DNA of 11,772 nt from Nitrospirota bacterium (GTDB lineage Bacteria > Nitrospirota > Nitrospiria > Nitrospirales > UBA8639). The position numbers were made by a program, and so were the translations under genes. Of the stretch, positions 1-6,673 are shown piece by piece. The stretch covers positions 1 to 11,772 of the forward strand of contig QJYE01000118.1 of the NCBI GenBank assembly GCA_003235785.1, read 5' to 3'. A model generated the notes under the pieces. That model was not told the origin of the DNA and did no database searches. It saw only the letters and a list, made by a program, of their open reading frames with translations. The stretch's first letter is position 1, and the number at the start of each line of letters is the position of its first letter.

Positions 1-366
1 AAAACCTCAGGGAAAGGTCATAAAGGATTGCTTGCCCGTTCTGGGCGGGCCAATATGGCTGGGTTTGAGGGTGGCCAAATGCCTTTGGCGCGTCGTTTGC
101 CCAAGCGCGGGTTTACCAACATTTTTCGTATTGACTATACCATCATTAATCTACAAGCTCTCGCTGCCATAGAAGATACCACGGAATTCAGCCTCGCAGT
201 TCTAAGAGAATTAGGCCTTTTAAAAGGCCGCCTCTCTCGCGTTAAGATCCTTGGTGAAGGTGACATTAGTCGCCCGCTTGTTGTAGAAGCTCATAAGTTT
301 AGTGCTGTAGCTAAACAGAAAATTGAGAACGCGGGCGGCCAAGCTAAGGTGATTGGCCGTGCTTGA
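1..366 (+). CDS. rplO: 50S ribosomal protein L15, 3' part (5' end outside the window)
   Basis: L15 is a late-assembling large-subunit protein that binds 23S rRNA. Reading frame 1 is open from the first base and begins with KTSGKGHKGLLARSG, the glycine- and lysine-rich N-terminal extension typical of L15. It continues through GFEGGQMPLARRLPKRGF, the most conserved part of the family, and a C-terminal globular domain ending in KVIGRA. About 121 residues are visible; the family is usually near 145-150, so roughly 25 residues are missing at the edge of the window. The stop codon overlaps the beginning of secY, as is usual in the spc operon. Confidence 0.97.
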   Translation, partial: KTSGKGHKGLLARSGRANMAGFEGGQMPLARRLPKRGFTNIFRIDYTIINLQALAAIEDTTEFSLAVLRELGLLKGRLSRVKILGEGDISRPLVVEAHKFSAVAKQKIENAGGQAKVIGRA

Positions 367-1672
367 GCGGCTTATAACGAGCCTTCAAAACATCTTTAAA
401 ATTCCTGAGTTGCGTAGCCGAGTTTTATTTACTTTGGCTATGCTTGCTGTTTACCGGATTGGGGCACATGTTCCCACTCCCGGCATCAACAACGAGGAGC
501 TTTTTAAATTTCTCACAGAGCGCGGGGGGGCCCTTATGGGCTTCCTTGATATTTTTTCAGGAGGAGCTTTATCCAGACTAACAATTTTTGCTCTTGGCAT
601 CATGCCTTATATCAGTGCATCAATTATTCTCCAGCTTCTTACGGTTGTCGTTCCCCATCTGTCAAAATTGGCTAAGGAAGGTGAGCGGGGAAGAAAAACC
701 ATAATCCAATATACAAGATATGGTACGATCCTGATTGCCTTTATCCAAGGATTTGGTATTGCCCTTGGACTTGAAGGAATGAATGATGGCGCTTTTGTGT
801 TGGATCCTGGTTGGGCTTTTCGATTCATGACAGTGATCACCTTAGTGGCTGGTACTGCGTTTCTTATGTGGCTAGGTGAACAAATCACTGAGCGTGGTGT
901 GGGAAATGGTATTTCCTTGATAATATTTTCAGGAATTGTTGCTAGCCTCCCCAGCGCAATCGTTCAAACATTTGAATTGTACAAGGTTGGGCAAATTAGT
1001 CTTCTCCTCTTGCTCATGCTGGTTGTAGTGATGTTGGCAGTCATGGCCGCCATTGTGTTCTTGGAAAGTGGGCGACGAAAAATCGCAGTGCAATATGCCA
1101 AGCGGGTAGTTGGTAGGCGGGTTTATGGTGGACAAAATACACATATTCCTTTGAAAATAAACACTGCAGGTGTTATCCCACCAATTTTTGCTTCTTCGAT
1201 TATCGCGTTTCCAGCAACGATAACAAGTTTCATTCAGGTCCCGTGGGTTCAGGCATTTGGGGCTCAATTAGCGCCTGGTTCTTTGCTGTACACATTCATC
1301 TATGTTGGTCTCATTATCTTCTTTTGCTTTTTTTATACAGCCGTGGTGTTGAATCCTGTAGATATGGCAGACAATATGAAAAAGTATGGGGGATTTATTC
1401 CTGGCATTCGTCCTGGCCAAAAAACAGCTGACTTCATCTATAAAGTATTAACCAGGATTACTTTTGCCGGTGCCATTTACTTGGCAATTGTGTGTGTTAT
1501 TCCGGAATTGTTAATTTACAAATTGAATATGCCATTTTATTTTGGTGGAACCTCTTTGCTGATTGTTATTGGTGTTGGACTCGATACTGCCCAGCAAATT
1601 GAAAATCATATGCTTATGCGTAATTACGATGGGTTTCTCGGGAAAGGCGCTTTGAAAGGGAGAAGTGGATAA
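359..1672 (+). CDS. secY: Protein translocase subunit SecY
   Basis: SecY is the channel-forming subunit of the SecYEG translocon in the inner membrane. The 437-residue product has about ten hydrophobic segments. It shows the family's first membrane segment after NIFKIPELRSR, the GFLDIFSGGALSRLTIFALGI plug/TM2 region (about residues 61-81), the cytoplasmic loop KEGERGRKTIIQYTRYGT (about 106-123) and the terminal MRNYDGFLGKG tail. I place the start at GTG 359 rather than TTG 353. AAGGTG at 346-351 lies 7 nt before the GTG but only 1 nt before the TTG, and MLERL is a typical SecY N-terminus. The gene overlaps the rplO stop by 8 nt, implying translational coupling. Confidence 0.97.
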   Translation: MLERLITSLQNIFKIPELRSRVLFTLAMLAVYRIGAHVPTPGINNEELFKFLTERGGALMGFLDIFSGGALSRLTIFALGIMPYISASIILQLLTVVVPHLSKLAKEGERGRKTIIQYTRYGTILIAFIQGFGIALGLEGMNDGAFVLDPGWAFRFMTVITLVAGTAFLMWLGEQITERGVGNGISLIIFSGIVASLPSAIVQTFELYKVGQISLLLLLMLVVVMLAVMAAIVFLESGRRKIAVQYAKRVVGRRVYGGQNTHIPLKINTAGVIPPIFASSIIAFPATITSFIQVPWVQAFGAQLAPGSLLYTFIYVGLIIFFCFFYTAVVLNPVDMADNMKKYGGFIPGIRPGQKTADFIYKVLTRITFAGAIYLAIVCVIPELLIYKLNMPFYFGGTSLLIVIGVGLDTAQQIENHMLMRNYDGFLGKGALKGRSG

Positions 1673-1676
1673 TCGT

Positions 1677-2333
1677 ATGAGATTGATCTTCCTAGGGCCT
1701 CCGGGAGTTGGTAAGGGTACGCAGGCTGACTTTATCTCGCATAAGTATAAAATTCCTAAGTTGTCGACGGGGGATTTACTTCGAGAAAGTGTGTTGAAGG
1801 AAACTGCATTAGGCAAAGAAGCCAAAGGATACATGACGCGGGGAGAATTGGTGCCTGATGCGATCGTAATTGGTTTGGTAGATGAAAAACTGAGTTCCTC
1901 TGAATGCCAAAATGGGTTTTTGCTTGACGGGTTTCCACGAACCGTAGGACAGGCTGATCAGTTGTCCAATAATCTGGCATCTTTAGGCAAAAACTTGGAT
2001 CGTGTCATATATTTTTCACTTTCCAAGCCGGAGATTATAAGACGAATCAGTGGAAGGCGGAGTTGTCCTCAATGTAAAGCAGTCTATCACCTTGAATCTA
2101 TACCCCCAAAGAAAAGTGGGATATGTGATGTGTGCGGGATCACACTCGTTCAACGGAATGATGATATGCCTGAGACTATTGAGGCGCGGTTGGCTGTCTA
2201 CCAAGAACAAACGGCTCCATTAATTAACTATTACAAGGAACGCCATATTCTTGGGGAACTAGATGGAGCTGGTTTGGTTTCTGAAGTGCAAGCGCGATTG
2301 GTAGCTCTTTTACCTCCAACCAGAGTAGAATGA
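1677..2333 (+). CDS. adk: Adenylate kinase with zinc-type LID
   Basis: Adenylate kinase catalyses ATP + AMP = 2 ADP in the cytoplasm. The 218-residue protein opens with MRLIFLGPPG and carries the P-loop GPPGVGKGT (7-15), the DGFPR motif (84-88) and a long LID. The LID has two Cys pairs, C130-X2-C133 and C150-X2-C153, the four-cysteine zinc-binding form rather than the zinc-free E. coli form. ATG 1677, 4 nt after the secY stop, is preferred over an in-frame GTG at 1665 because family members start at MRLIFLGPPG. A purine-rich AAGGGAG lies at 1656-1662. The position between secY and map is the classic spc-operon arrangement. The gene ends in an ATGA overlap with map. Confidence 0.97.
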   Translation: MRLIFLGPPGVGKGTQADFISHKYKIPKLSTGDLLRESVLKETALGKEAKGYMTRGELVPDAIVIGLVDEKLSSSECQNGFLLDGFPRTVGQADQLSNNLASLGKNLDRVIYFSLSKPEIIRRISGRRSCPQCKAVYHLESIPPKKSGICDVCGITLVQRNDDMPETIEARLAVYQEQTAPLINYYKERHILGELDGAGLVSEVQARLVALLPPTRVE

Positions 2334-3082
2334 TCATCCTCAAGACGAGTGAAGAAATTGAATTAATATTCCGGGCTGGTCAAATTGTTGCTGAATGTCA
2401 TAAGCTTTTGATTCAAGAAATTAAACCAGGAATGACCACACAGGCATTGGATGCTTTAACGGAAACCTGCATTCGAGATCTTGGGGGCATTCCAGCATTC
2501 AAGGGATATCGAAACTATCCAAAAAGTTTGTGTGCCTCAATTAATGAGGAAGTTGTCCATGGAATACCTTCCGGCCGTGTTTTGAAAGATGGAGATATCA
2601 TTGGCCTGGATGTAGGGGCGATTGTTGAGGGCTTTTATGGAGATGGGGCTGTTACCGTTTCAATAGGGGAAGTGAAGCCGTCCGTACATAAGTTGATTCA
2701 GGTAACTAAGGAAGCCTTGCAAATTGGGCTTGAACGGGCTGTAGTGGGAAATCGGTTGTCGGATATTTCATCGGCCATTCAAGTCTATGTTGAGAAGCAT
2801 GGGTTCACGGTAGTTCGTGACTTCGTGGGTCACGGAATTGGTCGGCAATTACATGAAGAGCCGCAAGTTCCAAATTACGGCAAGCCTGGGCAAGGGCCAC
2901 GTTTAAAGCCCGGGATGGCTCTAGCGATTGAGCCAATGGTGAATATGGGAGGACCGGGAGTTAGAGTCTTGGATGATGGGTGGACGGCCGTAACCAGTGA
3001 TGGTTCACTTTCTGCTCATTTTGAACATACAATTTCAATCGAGCCTGAAGGGCCCCCTCGGGTTCTTACTGCTTGTTTCTAG
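2330..3082 (+). CDS. map: Methionine aminopeptidase, type I
   Basis: This enzyme removes the initiator methionine from nascent proteins. The 250-residue product has the pita-bread fold with all five metal ligands visible: D94 (GLDVG), D105 (YGDGA), H168 (GHGIG), E201 (AIEPMV) and E232 (FEHT). The substrate histidine H77 (VVHGIP) is also present. It has no N-terminal zinc-finger or SH3-binding extension, so it is the short bacterial type Ia form. The start codon overlaps the adk stop as ATGA, which indicates translational coupling. The C-terminus (GPPRVLTACF) is ordinary for the family. Confidence 0.97.
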   Translation: MIILKTSEEIELIFRAGQIVAECHKLLIQEIKPGMTTQALDALTETCIRDLGGIPAFKGYRNYPKSLCASINEEVVHGIPSGRVLKDGDIIGLDVGAIVEGFYGDGAVTVSIGEVKPSVHKLIQVTKEALQIGLERAVVGNRLSDISSAIQVYVEKHGFTVVRDFVGHGIGRQLHEEPQVPNYGKPGQGPRLKPGMALAIEPMVNMGGPGVRVLDDGWTAVTSDGSLSAHFEHTISIEPEGPPRVLTACF

Positions 3083-3105
3083 AGGAATTGCTTGCTACAT
3101 TTCTA

Positions 3106-3324
3106 ATGGGAAAAGAAGACGTTATTGAAGTGCAAGGGGCTGTGACGGAAACATTGCCGAATGCCATGTTTCGTGTTCAGCTGGAGAATGGTCATAGAAT
3201 TTTGGCCCATATTTCAGGGAAAATGCGAATGCATTTCATTCGGATTTTGCCAGGTGATAAGGTAACTGTGGAGTTATCTCCTTACGACCTGACCCGTGGG
3301 CGGATTACTTATCGGTTTAAATAG
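3106..3324 (+). CDS. infA: Translation initiation factor IF-1
   Basis: IF-1 occupies the A site of the 30S subunit during initiation. The 72-residue product is the usual full length and consists of a single OB fold: MGKEDVIEVQGAV, then FRVQLENGH, AHISGKMR and the end TRGRITYRFK. ATG 3106 gives the standard MGKEDVIE beginning; earlier in-frame TTG codons would add a hydrophobic tail foreign to the family. The only purine-rich site upstream, AGAGGAA at 3081-3087, lies 18 nt from the ATG. Translation therefore either depends on weak or leaderless-type initiation or is coupled to map, whose stop is 23 nt upstream. Confidence 0.97.
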   Translation: MGKEDVIEVQGAVTETLPNAMFRVQLENGHRILAHISGKMRMHFIRILPGDKVTVELSPYDLTRGRITYRFK

Positions 3325-3335
3325 AGGGTATCAGC

Positions 3336-3449
3336 GTGAAAGTTAAATCGTCTGTCAAGCCAATTTGTGTGAAGTGTAAAGTCATACGCCGAAAGGGTGT
3401 AGTTCGGGTCCTTTGTGGGAATCCTAGGCACAAACAAAGGCAAGGCTAA
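3336..3449 (+). CDS. rpmJ: 50S ribosomal protein L36 (bL36, zinc-ribbon form)
   Basis: This very small gene encodes 37 residues beginning MKVKSSVKPICVKCK and ending PRHKQRQG. The zinc ribbon is complete: C11, C14, C27 and H32, so this is the zinc-binding (C+) form that sits in the 50S subunit against 23S rRNA. The start is GTG 3336, preceded by GAGGG at 3324-3328 with 7-nt spacing. The gene follows infA by 11 nt. Its location between infA and rpsM is the canonical one. Confidence 0.97.
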   Translation: MKVKSSVKPICVKCKVIRRKGVVRVLCGNPRHKQRQG

Positions 3450-3470
3450 TGGTTCTGTGGGTTAATACAT

Positions 3471-3491
3471 AAAAAAGTGAATGGCTTTTTT
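3471..3491 (+). other. Small A/T-rich hairpin in the rpmJ-rpsM gap
   Basis: AAAAAAG at 3471-3477 and CTTTTTT at 3485-3491 form a 7-bp stem around a 7-nt loop. It lies between the rpmJ stop and the rpsM ribosome binding site (AAGGA, 3496-3500). The stem has only one G-C pair and is probably weak. It could be a residual attenuator or a leader structure for the S13-S11-S4 genes, but nothing in the sequence proves a role. Confidence 0.25.
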
Positions 3492-3509
3492 AACGAAGGA
3501 CTATAAGAG

Positions 3510-3881
3510 ATGGCTAGAATTGCAGGGGTAGAACTTCCAATTGGAAAACGTGTTGATGTTGGCTTAACGTATATTTTTGGCATTGGTCCTGCTCGTGCCA
3601 GAGACATTTTACGCAAGACTGGAGTGGCATCCGACACAAGAATTAAAGATTTGCAAGAAGATGAAGTAATTAAATTAAGAGAAACAATTGATCAGGACTA
3701 TGACGTGGAAGGTGATCTCCGAAAAGAGGTCTCGATGAGTGTGAAGCGATTAATGGACATTGGAACTTATCGTGGACTTCGGCATCGAAAGAACCTTCCC
3801 GTAAGAGGCCAAAGGACAAAAACGAATGCCAGGACGAGAAAAGGTCGTCGAGGAGCAATCGGTGGAAAACCAAAACGATAA
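3510..3881 (+). CDS. rpsM: 30S ribosomal protein S13
   Basis: S13 is a head protein of the 30S subunit that contacts 16S rRNA, the P-site tRNA and bridges to the 50S. The 123-residue product begins MARIAGVELP. It carries the helix-two-turn-helix region around YIFGIGPARARDIL and the conserved TYRGLRHRKNLPVRGQRTKTNARTRKG segment, written here as two motifs: TYRGLRHR and PVRGQRTKTNARTRKG. The basic tail KPKR enters the mRNA/tRNA groove. AAGGA at 3496-3500 is 9 nt before the ATG. It heads the S13-S11-S4-alpha-L17 block. Confidence 0.98.
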   Translation: MARIAGVELPIGKRVDVGLTYIFGIGPARARDILRKTGVASDTRIKDLQEDEVIKLRETIDQDYDVEGDLRKEVSMSVKRLMDIGTYRGLRHRKNLPVRGQRTKTNARTRKGRRGAIGGKPKR

Positions 3882-3902
3882 ACCTGGCGAAAGGGACGGC
3901 GC

Positions 3903-4286
3903 ATGAGTGTCAAAAAGGGGAAAAAAAAAGAACGGAAAGTCGTTCAGGTTGGAATTGTCCATATCCGTGCTTCATTCAATAATACCATTGTCACGATTAC
4001 GGATATGACGGGTGGAGCGGTTTCATGGGCAAGTGCCGGAAGTCAGGGGTTTAAAGGTTCAAGAAAGAGCACTCCTTTCGCCGCCACGCGGGCAGGGGAA
4101 GTTGCCGCAAAAAAAGCCATGGAAAGTGGTCTTCGGCAAGTTGATGTCTACGTCAACGGTCCAGGTTCTGGTCGTGAAGCAGCAGTCCGTGCTTTACAGT
4201 CTGTGGGCTTACGCGTCAATCTGATTCGTGATGTTACGCCCATTCCTCATAATGGGTGCAGGCCACCAAAACGTCGAAGGGTATAG
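3903..4286 (+). CDS. rpsK: 30S ribosomal protein S11
   Basis: S11 lies on the 30S platform near the Shine-Dalgarno/anti-Shine-Dalgarno helix. The 127-residue product has a lysine-rich N-terminus (VKKGKKKERK) and the family core GIVHIRASFNNTIVTITD. This is followed by GFKGSRKSTPFAA, VYVNGPGSGRE and the terminal TPIPHNGCRPPKRRRV. AAGGGA at 3891-3896 gives a 6-nt spacing to ATG 3903. It follows rpsM by 21 nt, so the two are surely cotranscribed. Confidence 0.98.
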   Translation: MSVKKGKKKERKVVQVGIVHIRASFNNTIVTITDMTGGAVSWASAGSQGFKGSRKSTPFAATRAGEVAAKKAMESGLRQVDVYVNGPGSGREAAVRALQSVGLRVNLIRDVTPIPHNGCRPPKRRRV

Positions 4287-4314
4287 TTTTTTAAATTGAG
4301 TGAAACATATCGAT

Positions 4315-4340
4315 TATCTAGGTTTTTGAGATAGGGGGAG
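4315..4340 (+). promoter_or_regulatory. Short hairpin abutting the rpsD ribosome binding site
   Basis: TATCT (4315-4319) can pair with AGATA (4329-4333) around a 9-nt loop, directly before the strong Shine-Dalgarno GGGGGAG (4334-4340), which is 7 nt from the rpsD ATG. S4 is known to repress alpha-operon translation in E. coli and rpsD in Bacillus through structured leaders. Whether this small stem has any such role is conjecture; it is only 5-6 bp. Confidence 0.2.
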
Positions 4341-4347
4341 AACGGCT

Positions 4348-4977
4348 ATGGCCAAATATACGGGGCCTGTCTGTCGATTATGTCGACGTGAAGGTGTGAA
4401 GTTATTTCTTAAGGGTACCAGGTGTATGACGGAAAAATGCGCGATTGAACGACGCAGCTATCCACCAGGTCAGCATGGACAATCTCGAAGATCGAGGCCT
4501 ACGGAATATGGTACGCAGTTGAGGGAAAAGCAAAAGCTTCGTCGTGTATATGGTATGCAAGAACGACAATTTCTAAAAACCTACCATTTGGCTGTACGCC
4601 GGCAGGGAATTACGGGTGAACTTTTATTGAGCTTGCTTGAGCGGAGACTTGATAATGTGGTGTATAGACTTGGTTTTGCTGCCTCACGAGGGCAGGCTAG
4701 ACAATTAGTCAATCATGGGCATTTATTAGTTAATGGCCGGAAGGTCACCATTCCTTCTATGACAATGAATGTTGGCGATTTAGTAGAAGTGAGAGAGAAA
4801 AGCAGGCAACTACTTCCTGTCCAAGCCGCTCTTGAGGTAGCTGGAGGTCGTGGCGTACCTAACTGGTTGGAAATGGAACCTCATTCGTTTAAAGGAACGG
4901 TCCAAGCACTTCCCACTAAGGAAGATATTGACGTGTTGGTCAATGAACAGGTCGTAGTGGAATTGTATTCACGGTAA
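4348..4977 (+). CDS. rpsD: 30S ribosomal protein S4 (zinc-binding form)
   Basis: S4 is a primary 16S rRNA-binding protein that nucleates assembly of the 30S body. It commonly autoregulates its own operon. The 209-residue product has an N-terminal zinc knuckle, C9-X2-C12-X13-C26-X4-C31, so it is the C+ form. The S4 RNA-binding domain starts near residue 98, with LERRLDNVVYRLGF and SRGQARQLVNHGH. The C-terminus VVVELYSR is typical. GGGGGAG at 4334-4340 is an unusually strong ribosome binding site, 7 nt from the ATG. The 61-bp gap after rpsK is one of the larger ones within this block. Confidence 0.98.
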   Translation: MAKYTGPVCRLCRREGVKLFLKGTRCMTEKCAIERRSYPPGQHGQSRRSRPTEYGTQLREKQKLRRVYGMQERQFLKTYHLAVRRQGITGELLLSLLERRLDNVVYRLGFAASRGQARQLVNHGHLLVNGRKVTIPSMTMNVGDLVEVREKSRQLLPVQAALEVAGGRGVPNWLEMEPHSFKGTVQALPTKEDIDVLVNEQVVVELYSR

Positions 4978-4993
4978 ATGAATTGGCTAGTTA

Positions 4994-5083
4994 ATGAGAA
5001 CGAACAGAAAGAACGATAAAGGAAGCATGGCGCAAACCATGTTACGGTTTTGGGATCAAAAAAGGGAGACCCGGTCCTTATGA
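4994..5083 (+). CDS. Possible 29-codon leader ORF overlapping the rpoA start
   Basis: An ORF of 29 codons begins at ATG 4994, 16 nt after the rpsD stop. Its TGA (5081-5083) overlaps the rpoA ATG (5080) as ATGA, the arrangement used for translational coupling. The predicted peptide is very basic at its start (MRTNRKNDKGS) with no recognisable domain. ATG 4994 has no clear Shine-Dalgarno sequence; internal ATGs at 5027 and 5039 lie after AAAGGAAG (5018-5025). An overlap of this kind also arises by chance, so I consider expression possible but unproven. The region also holds a hairpin, CATGG (5026-5030) with CCATG (5037-5041). Confidence 0.2.
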   Translation: MRTNRKNDKGSMAQTMLRFWDQKRETRSL

Positions 5084-6066
5084 TTACAAGCATGAAGGAT
5101 TTTCAACTGCCTACGAAGTTGGAATTGGACAAAGATACAGCTACGTCTACATACGGCAAATTTACGGCTGAACCATTCGAGCGGGGGTTTGGGACTACAA
5201 TGGGGAATGCTCTCCGGCGTGTGCTCCTATCCTCCCTTCCTGGATCTGCGGTGACTTCAGTTAAGATTGAAGGTGTTTATCACGAGTTCTCCACTATTCC
5301 AGGGGTAACTGAGGATGTGACTATTCTGATCCTCAATATCAAGGGGTTGCGCCTCCGGTTATATTCAGATAAGGCTAAAGCCATTCGATTGAAAAAAACT
5401 GGGCCTGGAGAAGTGAAAGCCAGCGATCTGGCTGTTGATTCTGAAGTCACTATTTTAAACCCTGATCTTCATATTGCCACGTTAGATAAAGATGCTGTGC
5501 TCGATATTGAGTTGATTGTGAAGCCTGGGCGAGGGTATGTTCCGGCTGAACGTAATAAGGAAGAGGGTTTGCCTATTGGAGTCATTCCGGTTGATTCTGT
5601 TTTTTCTCCCGTCAAACGCGTGAACTTTAGTGTTGAAAGTGCGCGAGTAGGGCGAATAACTGACTATGATAAATTGCTTCTTGAAGTTTGGACTGATGAT
5701 AGTATTACTCCCCAGGAGGCTGTGACTGCCGCAGGGAGTATTTTGCGAGACCATTTAGATATTTGCTTGCCCTCAGATACTACGGGGGAGCCTGTCCAGG
5801 AAGACAGTAGTGAAGAAGCCAGGTCACAAATCAATCAGCACTTGTATCGCAGTGTCAATGAACTGGAACTTTCCGTACGGGCAGCCAATTGTTTAAAAAA
5901 TGCCAATATCAAAAGCATTGGTGATTTGGTGCAGCGAAGCGAAAATGAAATGTTGAAGACTAAAAATTTCGGGAAGAAATCTTTGAATGAAATTAAAGAA
6001 GTCTTGTCGGAAATGGGGTTGGAATTAGGGACAAAAGTGAGTGAAGTCGCGGAATCTCTTTCCTGA
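5080..6066 (+). CDS. rpoA: DNA-directed RNA polymerase subunit alpha
   Basis: The alpha dimer nucleates core RNA polymerase assembly, and its C-terminal domain contacts UP elements and activators. The 328-residue product has the N-terminal dimerisation domain with EPFERGFGTTMGNALRRVLL and the FSTIPGVTEDV segment, then a linker near residues 235-255 (acidic, EEARSQ). The C-terminal HhH domain (about 260-316) carries SVRAANCLKNANI, whose arginine near residue 267 corresponds to the DNA-contacting R265 of E. coli, and FGKKSLNEI. I start at ATG 5080 because AAGGGAG (5062-5068) lies 11 nt upstream. A TTG at 5050 would add ten residues that do not belong to the family. Confidence 0.97.
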   Translation: MITSMKDFQLPTKLELDKDTATSTYGKFTAEPFERGFGTTMGNALRRVLLSSLPGSAVTSVKIEGVYHEFSTIPGVTEDVTILILNIKGLRLRLYSDKAKAIRLKKTGPGEVKASDLAVDSEVTILNPDLHIATLDKDAVLDIELIVKPGRGYVPAERNKEEGLPIGVIPVDSVFSPVKRVNFSVESARVGRITDYDKLLLEVWTDDSITPQEAVTAAGSILRDHLDICLPSDTTGEPVQEDSSEEARSQINQHLYRSVNELELSVRAANCLKNANIKSIGDLVQRSENEMLKTKNFGKKSLNEIKEVLSEMGLELGTKVSEVAESLS

Positions 6067-6091
6067 ACTTTTTTAAAAGGACGGTGCTGTT

Positions 6092-6502
6092 GTGCGTCAT
6101 AGAAAACGAGGCAGGCAATTAGGGCGAAATACGAAGCATCGATTGGCGTTGTTTCGAAATTTAGCCACCTCATTAATGGAGCATGAGCGAATTGAAACCA
6201 CCGAAGCTAAAGCTAAGGAGTTGCGGGGGATAGCGGACAGGCTCATTTCCCTTGGGAAGCAAGGGACGCTTCATGCTCGGCGGGGTGCATTACGAGTTTT
6301 AAGAACAAAGCAAGCTGTCTCTAAGCTCTTTGACGATGTTGCGAAACGATTTCCTGATCGTCAGGGTGGATATACGCGCATTATCAAAACAAGACAGCGA
6401 CCTGGGGACGCCGCAAAGCTAGTCGCGATTGAATTGGTTGAAACAGGTGTCGGATCATCATCTGTGGTCACGACAACCAATTCTCAAGATCAGGAAAATT
6501 AG
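6092..6502 (+). CDS. rplQ: 50S ribosomal protein L17
   Basis: L17 surrounds the peptide exit tunnel outlet region of the 50S. The product is 136 residues: the conserved MRHRKRGRQLGRNTKHRLAL start, LMEHERIETTEAKAKELR, and GGYTRIIKTRQRPGDAA. A poorly conserved tail rich in Ser, Thr and Gln after about residue 116 makes it slightly longer than the minimal family length. The start is GTG 6092, with AAAAGGA (6075-6081) 10 nt upstream; there is no nearby in-frame ATG. It follows rpoA by 25 nt and closes the ribosomal block, as in most bacteria. Confidence 0.97.
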   Translation: MRHRKRGRQLGRNTKHRLALFRNLATSLMEHERIETTEAKAKELRGIADRLISLGKQGTLHARRGALRVLRTKQAVSKLFDDVAKRFPDRQGGYTRIIKTRQRPGDAAKLVAIELVETGVGSSSVVTTTNSQDQEN

Positions 6503-6535
6503 GAGGGTTTTCCCACCAACTTTCCGTATTTTTTT
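6502..6535 (+). terminator. Weak terminator-like hairpin after rplQ
   Basis: GGAGGG (6502-6507), loop TTTT, and CCCACC (6512-6517) make a 6-bp stem with one A/A mismatch, starting inside the rplQ stop codon. A run of seven T follows at 6529-6535, but with an 11-nt gap that is longer than in efficient intrinsic terminators. It lies where the ribosomal transcription unit would be expected to end, just before a promoter. It may give partial termination. Confidence 0.3.
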
Positions 6536-6589
6536 GGGATTTGCCTCTCTCAGTAGTGCTGCCCCATCCATGCAAGCCTAGGGTATTTA

Positions 6590-6618
6590 TTTACTTGCCA
6601 AAGGCCCTATGCTATCAT
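6590..6618 (+). promoter_or_regulatory. Sigma70-type promoter for the lptC-lptA-lptB-rpoN-rapZ unit
   Basis: TTTACT at 6590-6595 (four of six matches to TTGACA) and TATCAT at 6613-6618 (five of six matches to TATAAT) are separated by exactly 17 nt. Transcription would start near 6625, leaving a leader of about 50 nt before the lptC ATG. The site lies in the only sizeable gap between the ribosomal block and the LPS-transport genes, and after a weak terminator-like hairpin. I rate it the best promoter match in the window; it is a consensus match only. Confidence 0.55.
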
Positions 6619-6673
6619 TTTTATTGGGTTTTTGTGCTATCCTGGCCTTTCATTTCGTCGGTATTTAGATCCG

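Noticed and set aside
607..1267. Two minus-strand ORFs of 93 and 112 codons inside secY
   Set aside because: They lie wholly antisense to the well-conserved secY, show low-complexity or Cys-rich translations and have no recognisable domain.
1665..1676. GTG 1665 as the adk start, overlapping the secY end
   Set aside because: It would add MDNR before the family's fixed MRLIFLGPPG start and would sit only 2 nt after its ribosome binding site.
4012..4224. A 70-codon + strand ORF inside rpsK
   Set aside because: It is in a shifted frame within the conserved S11 gene and its translation has no family features.
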